This document shows, one piece after another, positions 22,269 through 30,475 of a stretch of DNA of 64,000 nt. Position 1 is the first letter of the stretch. Each line of letters opens with the position of its first letter. Made by a program: the position numbers and the translations under genes. The notes below the pieces were generated by a model. The model searched no databases. It was not told the origin of the DNA and was given only the letters and a program-made list of their open reading frames with translations. Source of the stretch: CAZLAK01 sp964557545 (GTDB lineage: Bacteria > Bacillota > Desulfotomaculia > Desulfotomaculales > Pelotomaculaceae); contig CAZLAK010000003.1 of assembly GCA_964557545.1 (NCBI GenBank), positions 1 to 64,000 of the forward strand, in the 5' to 3' direction.

Positions 22269-23387
22269 CTAATAGTACACAAAAGGGTCGCTCTCCTTTT
22301 GAAAAACTAAAAACTCTACCTCCATACCCAGTTCGGCACACCGCGCGGTTAAAAAATTTTTCAGCTTTTCGAGTACAACTGCCTCTGTCCCAAAATGGCC
22401 GGCATCGATAAACTTAAGGCCGGCTTGGAGCATTTCCCGGGCAGTGTGGTACTTTATATCGCCCGTTAGCAGAGTGTCGGCACCAGACCGCGCCGCCGCC
22501 GGCCAAAGCTCTGCACCGGCCCCGCCGCATACGGCTACCCTCTTTACTGCTGCCCCTGCCGGACCCCCGGCGCGCAATGCCCTTATACCCAGTCTTTCTT
22601 TGACCAGCCCGATAAACTCACCGAAAGTAATCTCTCCCGCCACATCACCCAGCCGGCCGGAGCCAACCGGCGGTCCGCTGTTTTCCAGCCTGTAAACGTC
22701 GTAGGCAACTTCCTCGTAGGGGTGAGCTTTTTGCATGGCTTCGATTACCCCTGCCAATTTGGACTGCGGTACGACCGTTTCTAAGCGCAGTTCTTCCACC
22801 TGCTCCAGACGCCCGCACTGGCCTATATAAGGTTTTGCTCCTTCCCTAGGCAAAAATGTACCTGTGCCGGTGACGGCAAAGGTACAGTGGCTGTATTTGC
22901 CTATCCAGCCCGCCCCGGCCTCACATATAGAAGAGCGGACCTTATCGGCATGTGCAGCCGGCACGTAAACCGCCAGCTTAAACAGCCGCTCCCGCTGGCC
23001 CGATGGTAATACGGACACGTTCAAAAGGCCTAGTTTTTCAGCCAAAGCATCGCCGACACCGCCGGCGGCTGCGTCTAAGTTGGTGTGGGCACTGTACACC
23101 ACAAGGCCCTTTTGCATTAAGTAAGCGATCAGCTTCCCTTTAGGTGTAGAGAGGTCCAAAGACCTAAAGGGCTGAAATATAAGGGGGTGGTGGCTGACAA
23201 TAAGGCCCGCCTCTGCGCCGGCAGCTTCTTTGGCCACGGCCATGTCAACGTCCAGGGCCAGCAAAACCTTGCTCACAGGGCGGGAAGGATCCCCCACCTG
23301 TAGCCCGCAGTTGTCCCAGCTTTCAGCGCGGTAAAGCGGTGCCAGTTCTTCCACCAGTTTAAAAATTTCACTGCACGCTACCGGCAC
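22269..23387 (-). CDS. Nif3-like dinuclear metal-centre protein
   Basis: A 372-residue protein of the NIF3/YqfO family: metal-binding motifs VSHHPLIFQPF and AHTNLDAA in the N-terminal part and DAGHFGTEAV near the C terminus. A middle insert of about 110 residues (from LFKLAVYVPAAH to PYEEVAYDVY) corresponds to the PII/CutA-like domain seen in the long Bacillus YqfO form. Once described as a GTP cyclohydrolase type I candidate, its physiological role remains uncertain. The start overlaps trmK by 10 bp. Confidence 0.9.
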   Translation of the reverse strand: MPVACSEIFKLVEELAPLYRAESWDNCGLQVGDPSRPVSKVLLALDVDMAVAKEAAGAEAGLIVSHHPLIFQPFRSLDLSTPKGKLIAYLMQKGLVVYSAHTNLDAAAGGVGDALAEKLGLLNVSVLPSGQRERLFKLAVYVPAAHADKVRSSICEAGAGWIGKYSHCTFAVTGTGTFLPREGAKPYIGQCGRLEQVEELRLETVVPQSKLAGVIEAMQKAHPYEEVAYDVYRLENSGPPVGSGRLGDVAGEITFGEFIGLVKERLGIRALRAGGPAGAAVKRVAVCGGAGAELWPAAARSGADTLLTGDIKYHTAREMLQAGLKFIDAGHFGTEAVVLEKLKNFLTARCAELGMEVEFLVFQKESDPFVYY

Positions 23388-24073
23388 GAAGTCATCTCCT
23401 TTAGCCTGGTTATCATCTTCTCCAAAAAAAGCTTCTTTTCCTCTAGTGCCGCATTTTTGGCTAAAGAAAGGCCCTTTAAAATGCGGCCGTATTTATCTAA
23501 TAGGCCTTCTATGTAAGTAAAGAAGAGAGGTTCACTCTTGCCCCTTTCCCAAAGGCGCGGCCCAAACTCTAAGACCAGCGGGTCAGACAATTCTTCACGG
23601 CCGGGAACGGCTGCAATAATGGCGTAAATCCGGCCGCCTTCCTCCACCAGCTTCTCCTCTTTTATACGCCAGCCGTTTTTAGAAAGCCAAGCCCTTAATT
23701 CGCCTGCGCCCCCCATGGGCTGCAGCACGAGCATTTGAGCACTGGCCGTCACTTCCGGAGAGGAGGCCAAAATGCGGCGGATAGTTCCGCCGCCCATTCC
23801 TGCCAGCACCAGAACACTGGCTTCACCGGGTTTAAGAACACCGAGCCCGTCCCCCAGCCGCAAATCCACTCTGCCCAAAAGGCCTTTTTCGCTTAAGTTG
23901 CGCCGGGCATTTTCCAGCGGGCCGGGGCGGCAATCGGTAGCAATTACCCGCGGGCATGTGCCGTTTTGCACAAGCACGGCGGGCAGGCGGGCGTGGTCAG
24001 TGCCTATGTCGGCCGCCACACTCCCTTCTGGAATAAACTCTGCCAGCGCTAGGATACGCTTGGGCACAGCCAT
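23378..24073 (-). CDS. trmK: tRNA (adenine(22)-N1)-methyltransferase
   Basis: A 231-residue Rossmann-fold methyltransferase. SAM-binding signature VAADIGTDHARLP near residue 20 and LVLAGMGGGTIRRIL near residue 80 are typical of TrmK, which makes m1A22 in some bacterial tRNAs. ATG 24073 was chosen over an upstream frame that runs through the tRNA terminator. Its position after rpoD with nif3 matches the Bacillus sigA-trmK-yqfO order, here with four tRNA genes between. Confidence 0.9.
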   Translation of the reverse strand: MAVPKRILALAEFIPEGSVAADIGTDHARLPAVLVQNGTCPRVIATDCRPGPLENARRNLSEKGLLGRVDLRLGDGLGVLKPGEASVLVLAGMGGGTIRRILASSPEVTASAQMLVLQPMGGAGELRAWLSKNGWRIKEEKLVEEGGRIYAIIAAVPGREELSDPLVLEFGPRLWERGKSEPLFFTYIEGLLDKYGRILKGLSLAKNAALEEKKLFLEKMITRLKEMTSCR

Positions 24074-24140
24074 ACTTATCTTGCCCAGCCCCCCCTTTAT
24101 AAAACAGTATAACCCCAATAATTGCACCTGGCAACAAACT

Positions 24141-24187
24141 GCAAAAAATAAAAGGCTTTTTCGGTTTTTAAGTCCCGAAAAGCCTTT
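24141..24187 (-). terminator. Intrinsic terminator of the tRNA cluster
   Basis: AAAGGCTTTTCGG pairs with CCGAAAAAGCCTTT (24175-24187 with 24151-24164, one bulge), followed on the minus strand by TATTTTTTG. It lies just past the last tRNA and before trmK. Confidence 0.9.
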
Positions 24188-24192
24188 CACCT

Positions 24193-24268
24193 TGGTGGGT
24201 GCAAACGGATTTGAACCGCTGACCTCCTGCTTGTAAGGCAGGCGCTCTCCCGGCTGAGCTATGCACCC
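24193..24268 (-). tRNA. tRNA-Val (TAC)
   Basis: A 76-nt cloverleaf with a perfect 7-bp acceptor stem (GGGTGCA/TGCACCC), anticodon loop CTTACAA reading TAC, TTCAAAT T-loop, and encoded CCA. Last of a four-tRNA transcript. Confidence 0.96.
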
Positions 24269-24272
24269 TAAG

Positions 24273-24348
24273 TGGTGACCCCACCGGGATTCGAACCCGG
24301 GTTACCGCCGTGAAAGGGCGGTGTCTTAGGCCGCTTGACCATGGGGCC
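24273..24348 (-). tRNA. tRNA-Glu (TTC)
   Basis: A 76-nt cloverleaf: acceptor stem GGCCCCA/TGGGGTC with one G-T pair, anticodon loop CTTTCAC reading TTC, T-arm CCGGGTTCGAATCCCGG, CCA encoded. Confidence 0.96.
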
Positions 24349-24386
24349 ACTTTTGACGTCTGACGACAGACGACTGACGTCTTACT

Positions 24387-24461
24387 TGGTGGGCCCACCA
24401 GGATTCGAACCTGGAACCAGCCGGTTATGAGCCGGATGCTCTACCGTTGAGCTATAGGCCC
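24387..24461 (-). tRNA. tRNA with CAT anticodon (elongator Met or Ile2)
   Basis: A 75-nt cloverleaf with a perfect GGGCCTA-type acceptor stem (one G-T or mismatch tolerated at its base), loop CTCATAA with anticodon CAT, and CCA encoded. The 27:43 pair of the anticodon stem is T:C, a mismatch. It lacks initiator features (a CC/GG-rich anticodon stem of three G-C pairs and 1:72 mismatch). It is either elongator Met or a lysidine-modified Ile tRNA. Confidence 0.9.
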
Positions 24462-24468
24462 AAGATTT

Positions 24469-24543
24469 TGGCTCCTCGAGCAGGATTCGAACCTGCAACC
24501 TACCGGTTAACAGCCGGTTGCTCTACCGTTGAGCTATCGAGGA
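24469..24543 (-). tRNA. tRNA-Asn (GTT)
   Basis: A 75-nt cloverleaf: acceptor stem TCCTCGA/TCGAGGA, anticodon loop CTGTTAA reading GTT, CCA encoded. First tRNA of the cluster, 15 nt downstream of the -10 box. Confidence 0.96.
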
Positions 24544-24558
24544 ACACCAGCAAAATTA

Positions 24559-24587
24559 ATTATACGATAAACTCTCACCGCCGTCAA
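24559..24587 (-). promoter_or_regulatory. Consensus sigma-A promoter of the tRNA cluster
   Basis: On the minus strand TTGACG (24582-24587), 17-nt spacer, perfect TATAAT (24559-24564). The best promoter match in the window; it sits just 3' of the rpoD stop, so tRNAs can be made independently of rpoD. Confidence 0.9.
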
Positions 24588-24605
24588 TGATGCCCGGGTT
24601 GTAAT

Positions 24606-25730
24606 TTAGTCCAGGTAGTCTTTGAGCTTCTTGCTGCGGCTCGGGTGGCGCAGCTTGCGCAAGGTCTTGGCCTCAATCTGGCGGATGCGCTCCCTGGTAA
24701 CGCCAAATTTCTGGCCTACTTCTTCTAAGGTGCGGGCCCTCCCGTCGTCCAAACCAAAACGCAACCGCAGTACCCTCTGCTCGCGCTCGGTAAGAGTTTT
24801 TAAAACCTCGTCGAGCTGCTCCCGCAGCAGGGTAAAAGAAGCTTCCTCCGCCGGTGCCCTGGCCTCCTGGTCTTCAATGAAGTCGCCCAGGTGGGAGTCT
24901 TCTTCTTCACCAATCGGCGTCTCCAGTGAAACCGGCTCCTGGGCTATTTTCATAATTTCCCGCACCTTATCTTCGGAAATATTCATTTCCTTGGCAATTT
25001 CTTCGGGAGTGGGTTCCCTGCCTAATTCCTGTAAAAGTGTCCTGGAGACCCGTACCAGTTTATTAATGGTTTCCACCATGTGCACCGGTATTCTAATGGT
25101 TCTGGCCTGGTCGGCTATAGCCCGCGTTATGGCCTGCCGTATCCACCAGGTAGCGTAAGTGCTGAATTTATAACCCTTGCGCCAGTCAAATTTCTCCACC
25201 GCTTTGATTAGCCCCAAATTCCCCTCTTGGATGAGGTCGAGAAAGAGCATGCCCCTGCCGACGTAACGCTTGGCAATGCTGACAACCAGCCTCAAGTTGG
25301 CTTCGCACAGCCTCCTCTTGGCCTCTTCATCGCCCTGTTCCATGCGTTTGGCCAGCTCAATTTCTTCTTCCGGGGTAAGCAGCGGCACCCGGCCGATTTC
25401 TTTTAAGTACATGCGCACAGGATCGTCTATGCCAACGCCCTCGGGGACAGTAAGGTCTACTTCTACTTCTTCGGGCGGAGCTTCTTCCATGCCTGTACCT
25501 TCTATGGCACCTTCTATAGCGTCTAAAGGTTCGATGTCGGTGACTTCCGGCACAACCTCAATACCCATACCGGCTAATTTTTCGTAAATATCGTCGATTT
25601 GTTCCGGTGTGAGATCGGCACCCTGCAAGCTGTCCATAATCTCGTTGTAAGTGAGAACCCCGCGCTTCTTCCCTTTTTCTATTAACTCTCTTACACTCTC
25701 GTATTTGATGTCGTCATCTTTTTCTTTCAT
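24606..25730 (-). CDS. rpoD: Primary sigma factor RpoD (SigA)
   Basis: A 374-residue housekeeping sigma factor. Region 1.1 is at about 1-85, an acidic linker follows, then region 1.2 (DPVRMYLKEIGRVPLLT), region 2 (FLDLIQEGNLGLIKAVEKF and YKFSTYATWWIRQA for -10 recognition and melting), region 3, and region 4 with a helix-turn-helix (GVTRERIRQIEAKTLRKLR). The ATG overlaps the dnaG stop by 4 bp (ATGA), as in the dnaG-sigA operon of Bacillus. No terminator separates it from the tRNA genes downstream. Confidence 0.97.
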   Translation of the reverse strand: MKEKDDDIKYESVRELIEKGKKRGVLTYNEIMDSLQGADLTPEQIDDIYEKLAGMGIEVVPEVTDIEPLDAIEGAIEGTGMEEAPPEEVEVDLTVPEGVGIDDPVRMYLKEIGRVPLLTPEEEIELAKRMEQGDEEAKRRLCEANLRLVVSIAKRYVGRGMLFLDLIQEGNLGLIKAVEKFDWRKGYKFSTYATWWIRQAITRAIADQARTIRIPVHMVETINKLVRVSRTLLQELGREPTPEEIAKEMNISEDKVREIMKIAQEPVSLETPIGEEEDSHLGDFIEDQEARAPAEEASFTLLREQLDEVLKTLTEREQRVLRLRFGLDDGRARTLEEVGQKFGVTRERIRQIEAKTLRKLRHPSRSKKLKDYLD

Positions 25731-27625
25731 TCACTCTCACTCCCTTCCTTGGGGTATTCCCGGTTACCCCCCTGGCAATACGAGCGGTACTCTTCCAGCA
25801 AGGTTTCCAGCCGTTTTACATCCCCCATTTTCTCTGCTTCTGCAATACTTCTCAATATAATGTATTCACGGCAGAGCATATCATACAGCGCTTTATCGCC
25901 CTTCTCTTCAGCTTCTCTGATCGCTTTTATGAGTTCTTGGCGGCGGGTTTGCCGGTCGCACCTTTTCATTAACTGGATATACTGCTCCATTATATCGCCG
26001 GGGTTGCCGCCGGGTAACTCGGCAGTGAGGAGCTTGCTTAAGGCGGACTGTCCATCTTCTGGCAGGTATTTTAAGAGTTCTGACGGCCCGTTCAACTGAT
26101 TACTCCTTTCCGTATAAAGGCTAAAAATTTTTCCATAAACAGGATTTTTAAACGGCTGCCCCCCAAACTCCTTTAGCAAACGTCCGGCCAGGGAAGAGTC
26201 CTCCAGCACCGCGCGCAGGGCGCCGGCTTCAGCTCTCGACCTGGCATCTCCTGCATCAATTTTTTCTTTTACAGTAGTATTATGCTTATTTTTAACAATA
26301 TTATCCGGATTTAGCCATTTTTTTCCCTGTGCTGACCTATATCTTTTTAATTCACCTGTAACCGCTTCCCAGCTCAAGCCCAAAAAGCGGGCTACCATTT
26401 TTAAAGCCTCTTCCCTTTCCACACCGCTGTCCATATGAGATAAGTTGGGGAGAACCCACTGCAGGACCTTGACTTTTGCTTCCACTGAAGCCAGCGGCAG
26501 TTCACCGGCCGCCTTTTTGAGCTTGTACTCAATTAGATCTGGCGCCCTTTCTAAAAGTTCTCTCATTCCCACGGCACCCTTTTTTCTCAAGAACTCATCG
26601 GGGTCTTTGCCGTCCGGCACAGTCACCACCCGCACCCGGCAGCCCATTTCCTGCAGGAGATCCATACCTCTGAGCGAAGCCGCTACCCCTGCTGCATCGG
26701 CGTCGTAGGCCACAAAAACATTCCTCGTGTAATTCTTTAAGAGTTTTACCTGTTCATGTGTAAGTGAGGTGCCCATAGAAGCAACAGCATGGTCTAAACC
26801 GTACTGGTGGGCAGCTATGACATCCATATAACCTTCAACTACCATCGCGCACCCTTTTTCTCTGATAGCCGGCCGTGCCAAGTGAAGGCCGTAAAGCAAA
26901 CCGCCCTTGTTAAAAAAAGGCGTCTCCGGCGTATTGATGTACTTTGGCTGGGAGTTGTCCAGCACCCTGCCGCTAAAGCCCACCACCCGGCCGGAGGGAT
27001 CCCATATGGGAAAGATAATACGCTGGCGGAAGCGGTCGTAATACTTACCCCCCTCGCCCACAACGACAAGCCCGGCGCGCACGGCATCCTCTGCCCGAAA
27101 GCCTTTGCTGGCTAGGTGGCTCAAAAGGGAACTCCAGCCGGGCAGGGCATAGCCTAACTGAAAGCGCTCTACTATTTCTGCCGGCAAACCCCGCTCTTTT
27201 AAGTATTTTCTGGCCGGTTCGGCCGCACGGTGAGAAAGCAGCGTTTCGTGGAAAAAATCCCTCGCCAGAGCAATTATTTTGTACAGTTCTGCATTTTTTT
27301 TCTCCCCGGCCTGCCGCCATTGATCTGGAGCCGAAGGAATAGCTACCCCTACCTGCTGCGCTAAAAAGCGCACGGCACCGTCAAAAGCCAGCTTTTCCTT
27401 CAGCATCAAAAACTTAAATACATCACCCCCGACGTGGCAACCAAAGCAGTAGAATATCTGCTTGTCCGGCGTAACGGTAAAAGAAGGTGTTCTCTCCTGA
27501 TGGAAAGGACAGGGCCCAATGTAATACTTTCCCTTTTTCCTTAAGTTAACATAATGGGAAATAACATCCACAATATCTGACCGCAGGCGAACTTCTTCTA
27601 TAACTTCATCCGGTATATAAGTCAC
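25727..27625 (-). CDS. dnaG: DNA primase
   Basis: A 632-residue primase making RNA primers at the fork. An N-terminal CHC2 zinc finger (CPFHQERTPSF, YCFGCHVGGD; residues about 40-65), a TOPRIM catalytic domain with VVEGYMDVIAA and YDADAAG near 260-310, and a C-terminal helicase-binding part from about 450. GTG start lies 9 nt after GAAGGTGG. Upstream is a 19-bp tandem repeat in an AT-rich region that probably holds the operon promoter. Confidence 0.97.
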   Translation of the reverse strand: MTYIPDEVIEEVRLRSDIVDVISHYVNLRKKGKYYIGPCPFHQERTPSFTVTPDKQIFYCFGCHVGGDVFKFLMLKEKLAFDGAVRFLAQQVGVAIPSAPDQWRQAGEKKNAELYKIIALARDFFHETLLSHRAAEPARKYLKERGLPAEIVERFQLGYALPGWSSLLSHLASKGFRAEDAVRAGLVVVGEGGKYYDRFRQRIIFPIWDPSGRVVGFSGRVLDNSQPKYINTPETPFFNKGGLLYGLHLARPAIREKGCAMVVEGYMDVIAAHQYGLDHAVASMGTSLTHEQVKLLKNYTRNVFVAYDADAAGVAASLRGMDLLQEMGCRVRVVTVPDGKDPDEFLRKKGAVGMRELLERAPDLIEYKLKKAAGELPLASVEAKVKVLQWVLPNLSHMDSGVEREEALKMVARFLGLSWEAVTGELKRYRSAQGKKWLNPDNIVKNKHNTTVKEKIDAGDARSRAEAGALRAVLEDSSLAGRLLKEFGGQPFKNPVYGKIFSLYTERSNQLNGPSELLKYLPEDGQSALSKLLTAELPGGNPGDIMEQYIQLMKRCDRQTRRQELIKAIREAEEKGDKALYDMLCREYIILRSIAEAEKMGDVKRLETLLEEYRSYCQGGNREYPKEGSESE

Positions 27626-27674
27626 TTCTGAAAACCACCTTCTAAAAACGCCTGCTGTTAATATCTGTAAATTC

Positions 27675-27712
27675 TATCTAAGTAATTTATTTATATCTAA
27701 GTAATTTATTTA
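27675..27712. repeat. Tandem 19-bp repeat upstream of dnaG
   Basis: Two perfect head-to-tail copies of TATCTAAGTAATTTATTTA (27675-27693, 27694-27712) in the AT-rich stretch between dgt and dnaG. They could be a regulatory element or a simple slippage product. Confidence 0.8.
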
Positions 27713-27812
27713 TTATTTGCCGAAATTTATTTGTGCACACACATTTAATAAAATATTCGCTATAACTTAAAATCCTCCTCCCCTAAAAAAAGCACTAAAT
27801 TTTGTTCAGCGT

Positions 27813-28814
27813 TCACTCAACCCAGCCGCGGGGGAGGAAATACTTCTCGTATACCCTGATAGCAAAGCGGTCAGTCATACCGGCAATGTAGTCGCAGGCG
27901 GCCCTTGCCACACCGCCGGCGAGCGCCCTCTGGCAGTACTCAGCCGGCAATTCCTCAGGGTTTTCCATAAAGTGAAAGTAAAGCTTTTGCACTACGTGCC
28001 TGGCCTTAGCCTCCTCCTTCTTGGCCTCTGAACCAATGTATACCCTTTCAAATAAAAAGTCCCTCAATTTATCGGTAGCAGCCTGTACCTCCGGGCTCAT
28101 CCTGATGACGGAAGGTTCATCCCAATTTGTTTGAATGAGGTCTAAAACCATCCTGTTTATCCTTTCCCGGTGAGTCCTGCCCAGCACTTCCAGGCACTCG
28201 CGGGGAAGGTCGCTATCTTTTAAAATTCCTCCTCTAATGGCATCGTCAATATCGTGGTTGATGTAAGCTATCCTATCGGCAATTTTAACAATTTGTCCCT
28301 CCAGGGTAGCCGGTCTGGTAGGGCCCGTATGATTGAGTATGCCGTCGCGCACTTCCCATGTAAGGTTTAAGCCGCGGCCGCCCTCCAAAAAGTCAACCAC
28401 ACGCAAACTGTGCTCATTATGTTTAAAGCCCCCTTCAAAAACTTCATTGAGGGCCTCTTCTCCGGTGTGGCCAAAAGGAGTATGCCCAAGGTCATGACCT
28501 AAAGCAACGGCTTCAGTGAGGTCTTCGTTGAGCCTCAAAGCCCTGGCTACTGTACGGGCTATTTGGGCTACCTCCAGCGTATGGGTGAGCCGAGTCCGGT
28601 AGTGGTCACCTTCTGGAATAGTAAAAACTTGTGTTTTGTGCTTAAGCCGGCGAAAACTCTTGGAATGGATAATACGGTCGCGGTCCCGCTGAAAGGCCGT
28701 CCGGACACCGCACTCTTCTTCCGGGTGAATTCTGCCCCTGCTCTTACTGCTCGTACAGGCGTAGGGAGATAAAATGCGCCGCTCTAGTTCCTCTGTGCGC
28801 TGGCGGATATTCAC
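27813..28814 (-). CDS. dgt: dGTP triphosphohydrolase-like HD-domain protein
   Basis: A 333-residue HD-superfamily phosphohydrolase. The N-terminal FRRLKHKTQVF segment, RTRLTHTLEVAQIAR with the first His, and ALGHDLGHTPFGHTGE with the HD pair are characteristic of the deoxyguanosinetriphosphate triphosphohydrolase family, which removes tripolyphosphate from dNTPs. GTG follows AGAGGTGG. It lies upstream of dnaG on the same strand, about 190 bp apart, a frequent Clostridia arrangement. The short family form may act on several dNTPs. Confidence 0.9.
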   Translation of the reverse strand: MNIRQRTEELERRILSPYACTSSKSRGRIHPEEECGVRTAFQRDRDRIIHSKSFRRLKHKTQVFTIPEGDHYRTRLTHTLEVAQIARTVARALRLNEDLTEAVALGHDLGHTPFGHTGEEALNEVFEGGFKHNEHSLRVVDFLEGGRGLNLTWEVRDGILNHTGPTRPATLEGQIVKIADRIAYINHDIDDAIRGGILKDSDLPRECLEVLGRTHRERINRMVLDLIQTNWDEPSVIRMSPEVQAATDKLRDFLFERVYIGSEAKKEEAKARHVVQKLYFHFMENPEELPAEYCQRALAGGVARAACDYIAGMTDRFAIRVYEKYFLPRGWVE

Positions 28815-28952
28815 CAGTCACCACCTCTGGCGTAACTGACAACCTTCCTGCCGGGGAAATTCTAAGTTCTTATATTCTACAGCAAGCCACGCATTCCTTC
28901 TTAAAGTAAGTCAGCTTTTACACGTGCGCTGGTGTGTCAATATATTATACAC

Positions 28953-28990
28953 GCAAAACAAAGAGAGCCTTGCTCTGCTGGGCTCTCACT
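28953..28990 (-). terminator. Intrinsic terminator upstream of dgt
   Basis: On the minus strand GAGAGCC (28981-28987) pairs with GGCTCTC (28963-28969), 11-nt loop, followed by TTTGTTTTG. It ends the transcript of the flavodoxin-fold reductase gene. Confidence 0.75.
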
Positions 28991-29034
28991 TAAGGACCGG
29001 TTACTAAAGCAAGGCCGTTAAGTATCTTTGGTAG

Positions 29035-29643
29035 TTAACTCTGGCGCTGCGCACGCAAATCCGCCGTAGCCCGCGCCACTTCTACTACTCTTTTAGCCAG
29101 TATATGGCAGCGCTTAAGTCCGACTACATCACTGGCCGAAGGCCTTTGGGCACAGGCTCCCTGGTGGCCTGCGTCTTCTTCGGTGTGTCCATCTCCAACT
29201 ACAATCATACCCTGGCATAGCATCATGTCCTGTACAGCGCGCACTGTTGTTTCCTGCCCCCCAAAGCGGGAAGCTCCTACTGCCAGCACCCCGCCAACCA
29301 CGTTTAAAAGAGCCTTTTCACTCCGCAATAACCTCGTTTTGTCCCAAAATGATTTGAGCTGGGCAGAAACCGTACCGAAGTAAACAGGGCTACCCACCAA
29401 GATGCCGTCTGCCTCTCTTAAAACCTCCAGTGCCTTTTCCAAAGGAGTCCCCTTATAACACCTGGCATCACAAGGCGTACTGCAGTGAACGCAAAAAGGC
29501 TGGCTTATGCCCGTCAGTGCATCGGCAATGTGAATGACAGCCGTTCTCGCCCTAAGAGCGCCGGCTGCCTCAAGGGCTGTCTTCAACATAAACGCAGTAT
29601 TGCCTTTTTTATTCGGGCTGCCGTTTATTCCTACTATAAACAT
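29035..29643 (-). CDS. Flavodoxin-fold NAD(P)H-dependent FMN reductase family protein
   Basis: A product of about 202 residues with the NADPH-dependent FMN reductase / iron-sulfur flavoprotein fold. VGINGSPNKKGNTAFML at the N terminus binds the FMN phosphate, GSPVYFGTVSAQLKSFWD near residue 90 is the second flavin loop, and CVHCSTPCDARC near 55 is a cysteine cluster resembling the compact cluster of iron-sulfur flavoproteins. Such proteins move electrons in anaerobes; the partner is unknown. ATG 29643 has a better-spaced GAGAGG site than ATG 29649. Confidence 0.85.
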   Translation of the reverse strand: MFIVGINGSPNKKGNTAFMLKTALEAAGALRARTAVIHIADALTGISQPFCVHCSTPCDARCYKGTPLEKALEVLREADGILVGSPVYFGTVSAQLKSFWDKTRLLRSEKALLNVVGGVLAVGASRFGGQETTVRAVQDMMLCQGMIVVGDGHTEEDAGHQGACAQRPSASDVVGLKRCHILAKRVVEVARATADLRAQRQS

Positions 29644-29726
29644 AAACATTACCTCTCTCCCGTACGCACGTACAATAAAATTTATGAATTAATAACGCGT
29701 ATTTAGAATCCCTTTTCCAGCAAGCA

Positions 29727-30308
29727 TTACCGGCGCTCCTGGCAAAGCGGCACCGAAGCCAAAACTGAGTACACAGCACCGCGGGGAGTAAGATCGCTTT
29801 GCATAAGCTCTACTGAATTTACAGGACAAGACAGGTCCCCAGCCCCGCCCACTAAAAAAGCCGCCTTTTCCGCCAGAGCGGGAAAGCCAGTGCCCGACTT
29901 AAGCCTGGCTAGGGTTAAGTGCGGCACAAAGCGCCTTTCCTCCGGCCTAAAACCCAGATCAGCAAGTCCGGCTTGCACACAGTTATACAGGGCAGCAAGC
30001 CTGCCGGTTTTTTCCTCTACACCCACCCACAAAACGCGCGGTTTAGACAGGGAAGGGAAAACGCCGGTTCCGCTCAGTCTTACATAAAAGGGCTGCACTT
30101 CACAGCAGCACTTCTCTAGGGCAGTCACTATTTTGGGTACCTGCTCACTGCAGATATTGCCTAAAAATTGCAAGGTCAGGTGAATACCGCCGGCTTCCAC
30201 CCACTTGGCTTGGGCCGGGTACTTTTTTAGTTCGTTTATTACTTGCCCCAAAGCTGCCTTGACGCGGGGCGGAAAATTAACGGCCACAAAAGCTCTTATG
30301 CACGGCAA
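29727..30308 (-). CDS. thpR: RNA 2',3'-cyclic phosphodiesterase (2H family)
   Basis: A 193-residue 2H phosphoesterase with its two HxT motifs HLTL (GIHLTLQFLGN near residue 43 and FVPHLTLARLKSG near residue 128). Members of this LigT/ThpR family hydrolyse 2',3'-cyclic phosphates on RNA to 2'-phosphates. TTG 30308 follows GGGGGG by 8 nt. Single gene in this orientation, divergent from the TPR operon. Confidence 0.9.
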   Translation of the reverse strand: MPCIRAFVAVNFPPRVKAALGQVINELKKYPAQAKWVEAGGIHLTLQFLGNICSEQVPKIVTALEKCCCEVQPFYVRLSGTGVFPSLSKPRVLWVGVEEKTGRLAALYNCVQAGLADLGFRPEERRFVPHLTLARLKSGTGFPALAEKAAFLVGGAGDLSCPVNSVELMQSDLTPRGAVYSVLASVPLCQERR

Positions 30309-30411
30309 AACCGTACTGCCCCCCAAAAATATGTACTTATTTTTAACCGGTTGTATTCTTCTCCATGGATAAGAAGTTATCCTCTAAAAAAATTAAAATT
30401 TGTCAGAGATC

Positions 30412-30440
30412 TTGATTTATAAGCTCAATGTGTCGATAAT
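30412..30440 (+). promoter_or_regulatory. Predicted promoter for the TPR / PRC-barrel / VanW operon
   Basis: TTGATT (30412-30417), 17-nt spacer, GATAAT (30435-30440); 35 nt upstream of the GTG start at 30476. Confidence 0.6.
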
Positions 30441-30475
30441 TAAAAAAGATAAAAAGAGCAAGGCGTGAAAGTTCC

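Noticed and set aside
27730..27812. GGAGGAGG on the minus strand after dgt as start of a small gene
   Set aside because: A good ribosome binding site is followed by TTA TAG and no usable start codon.
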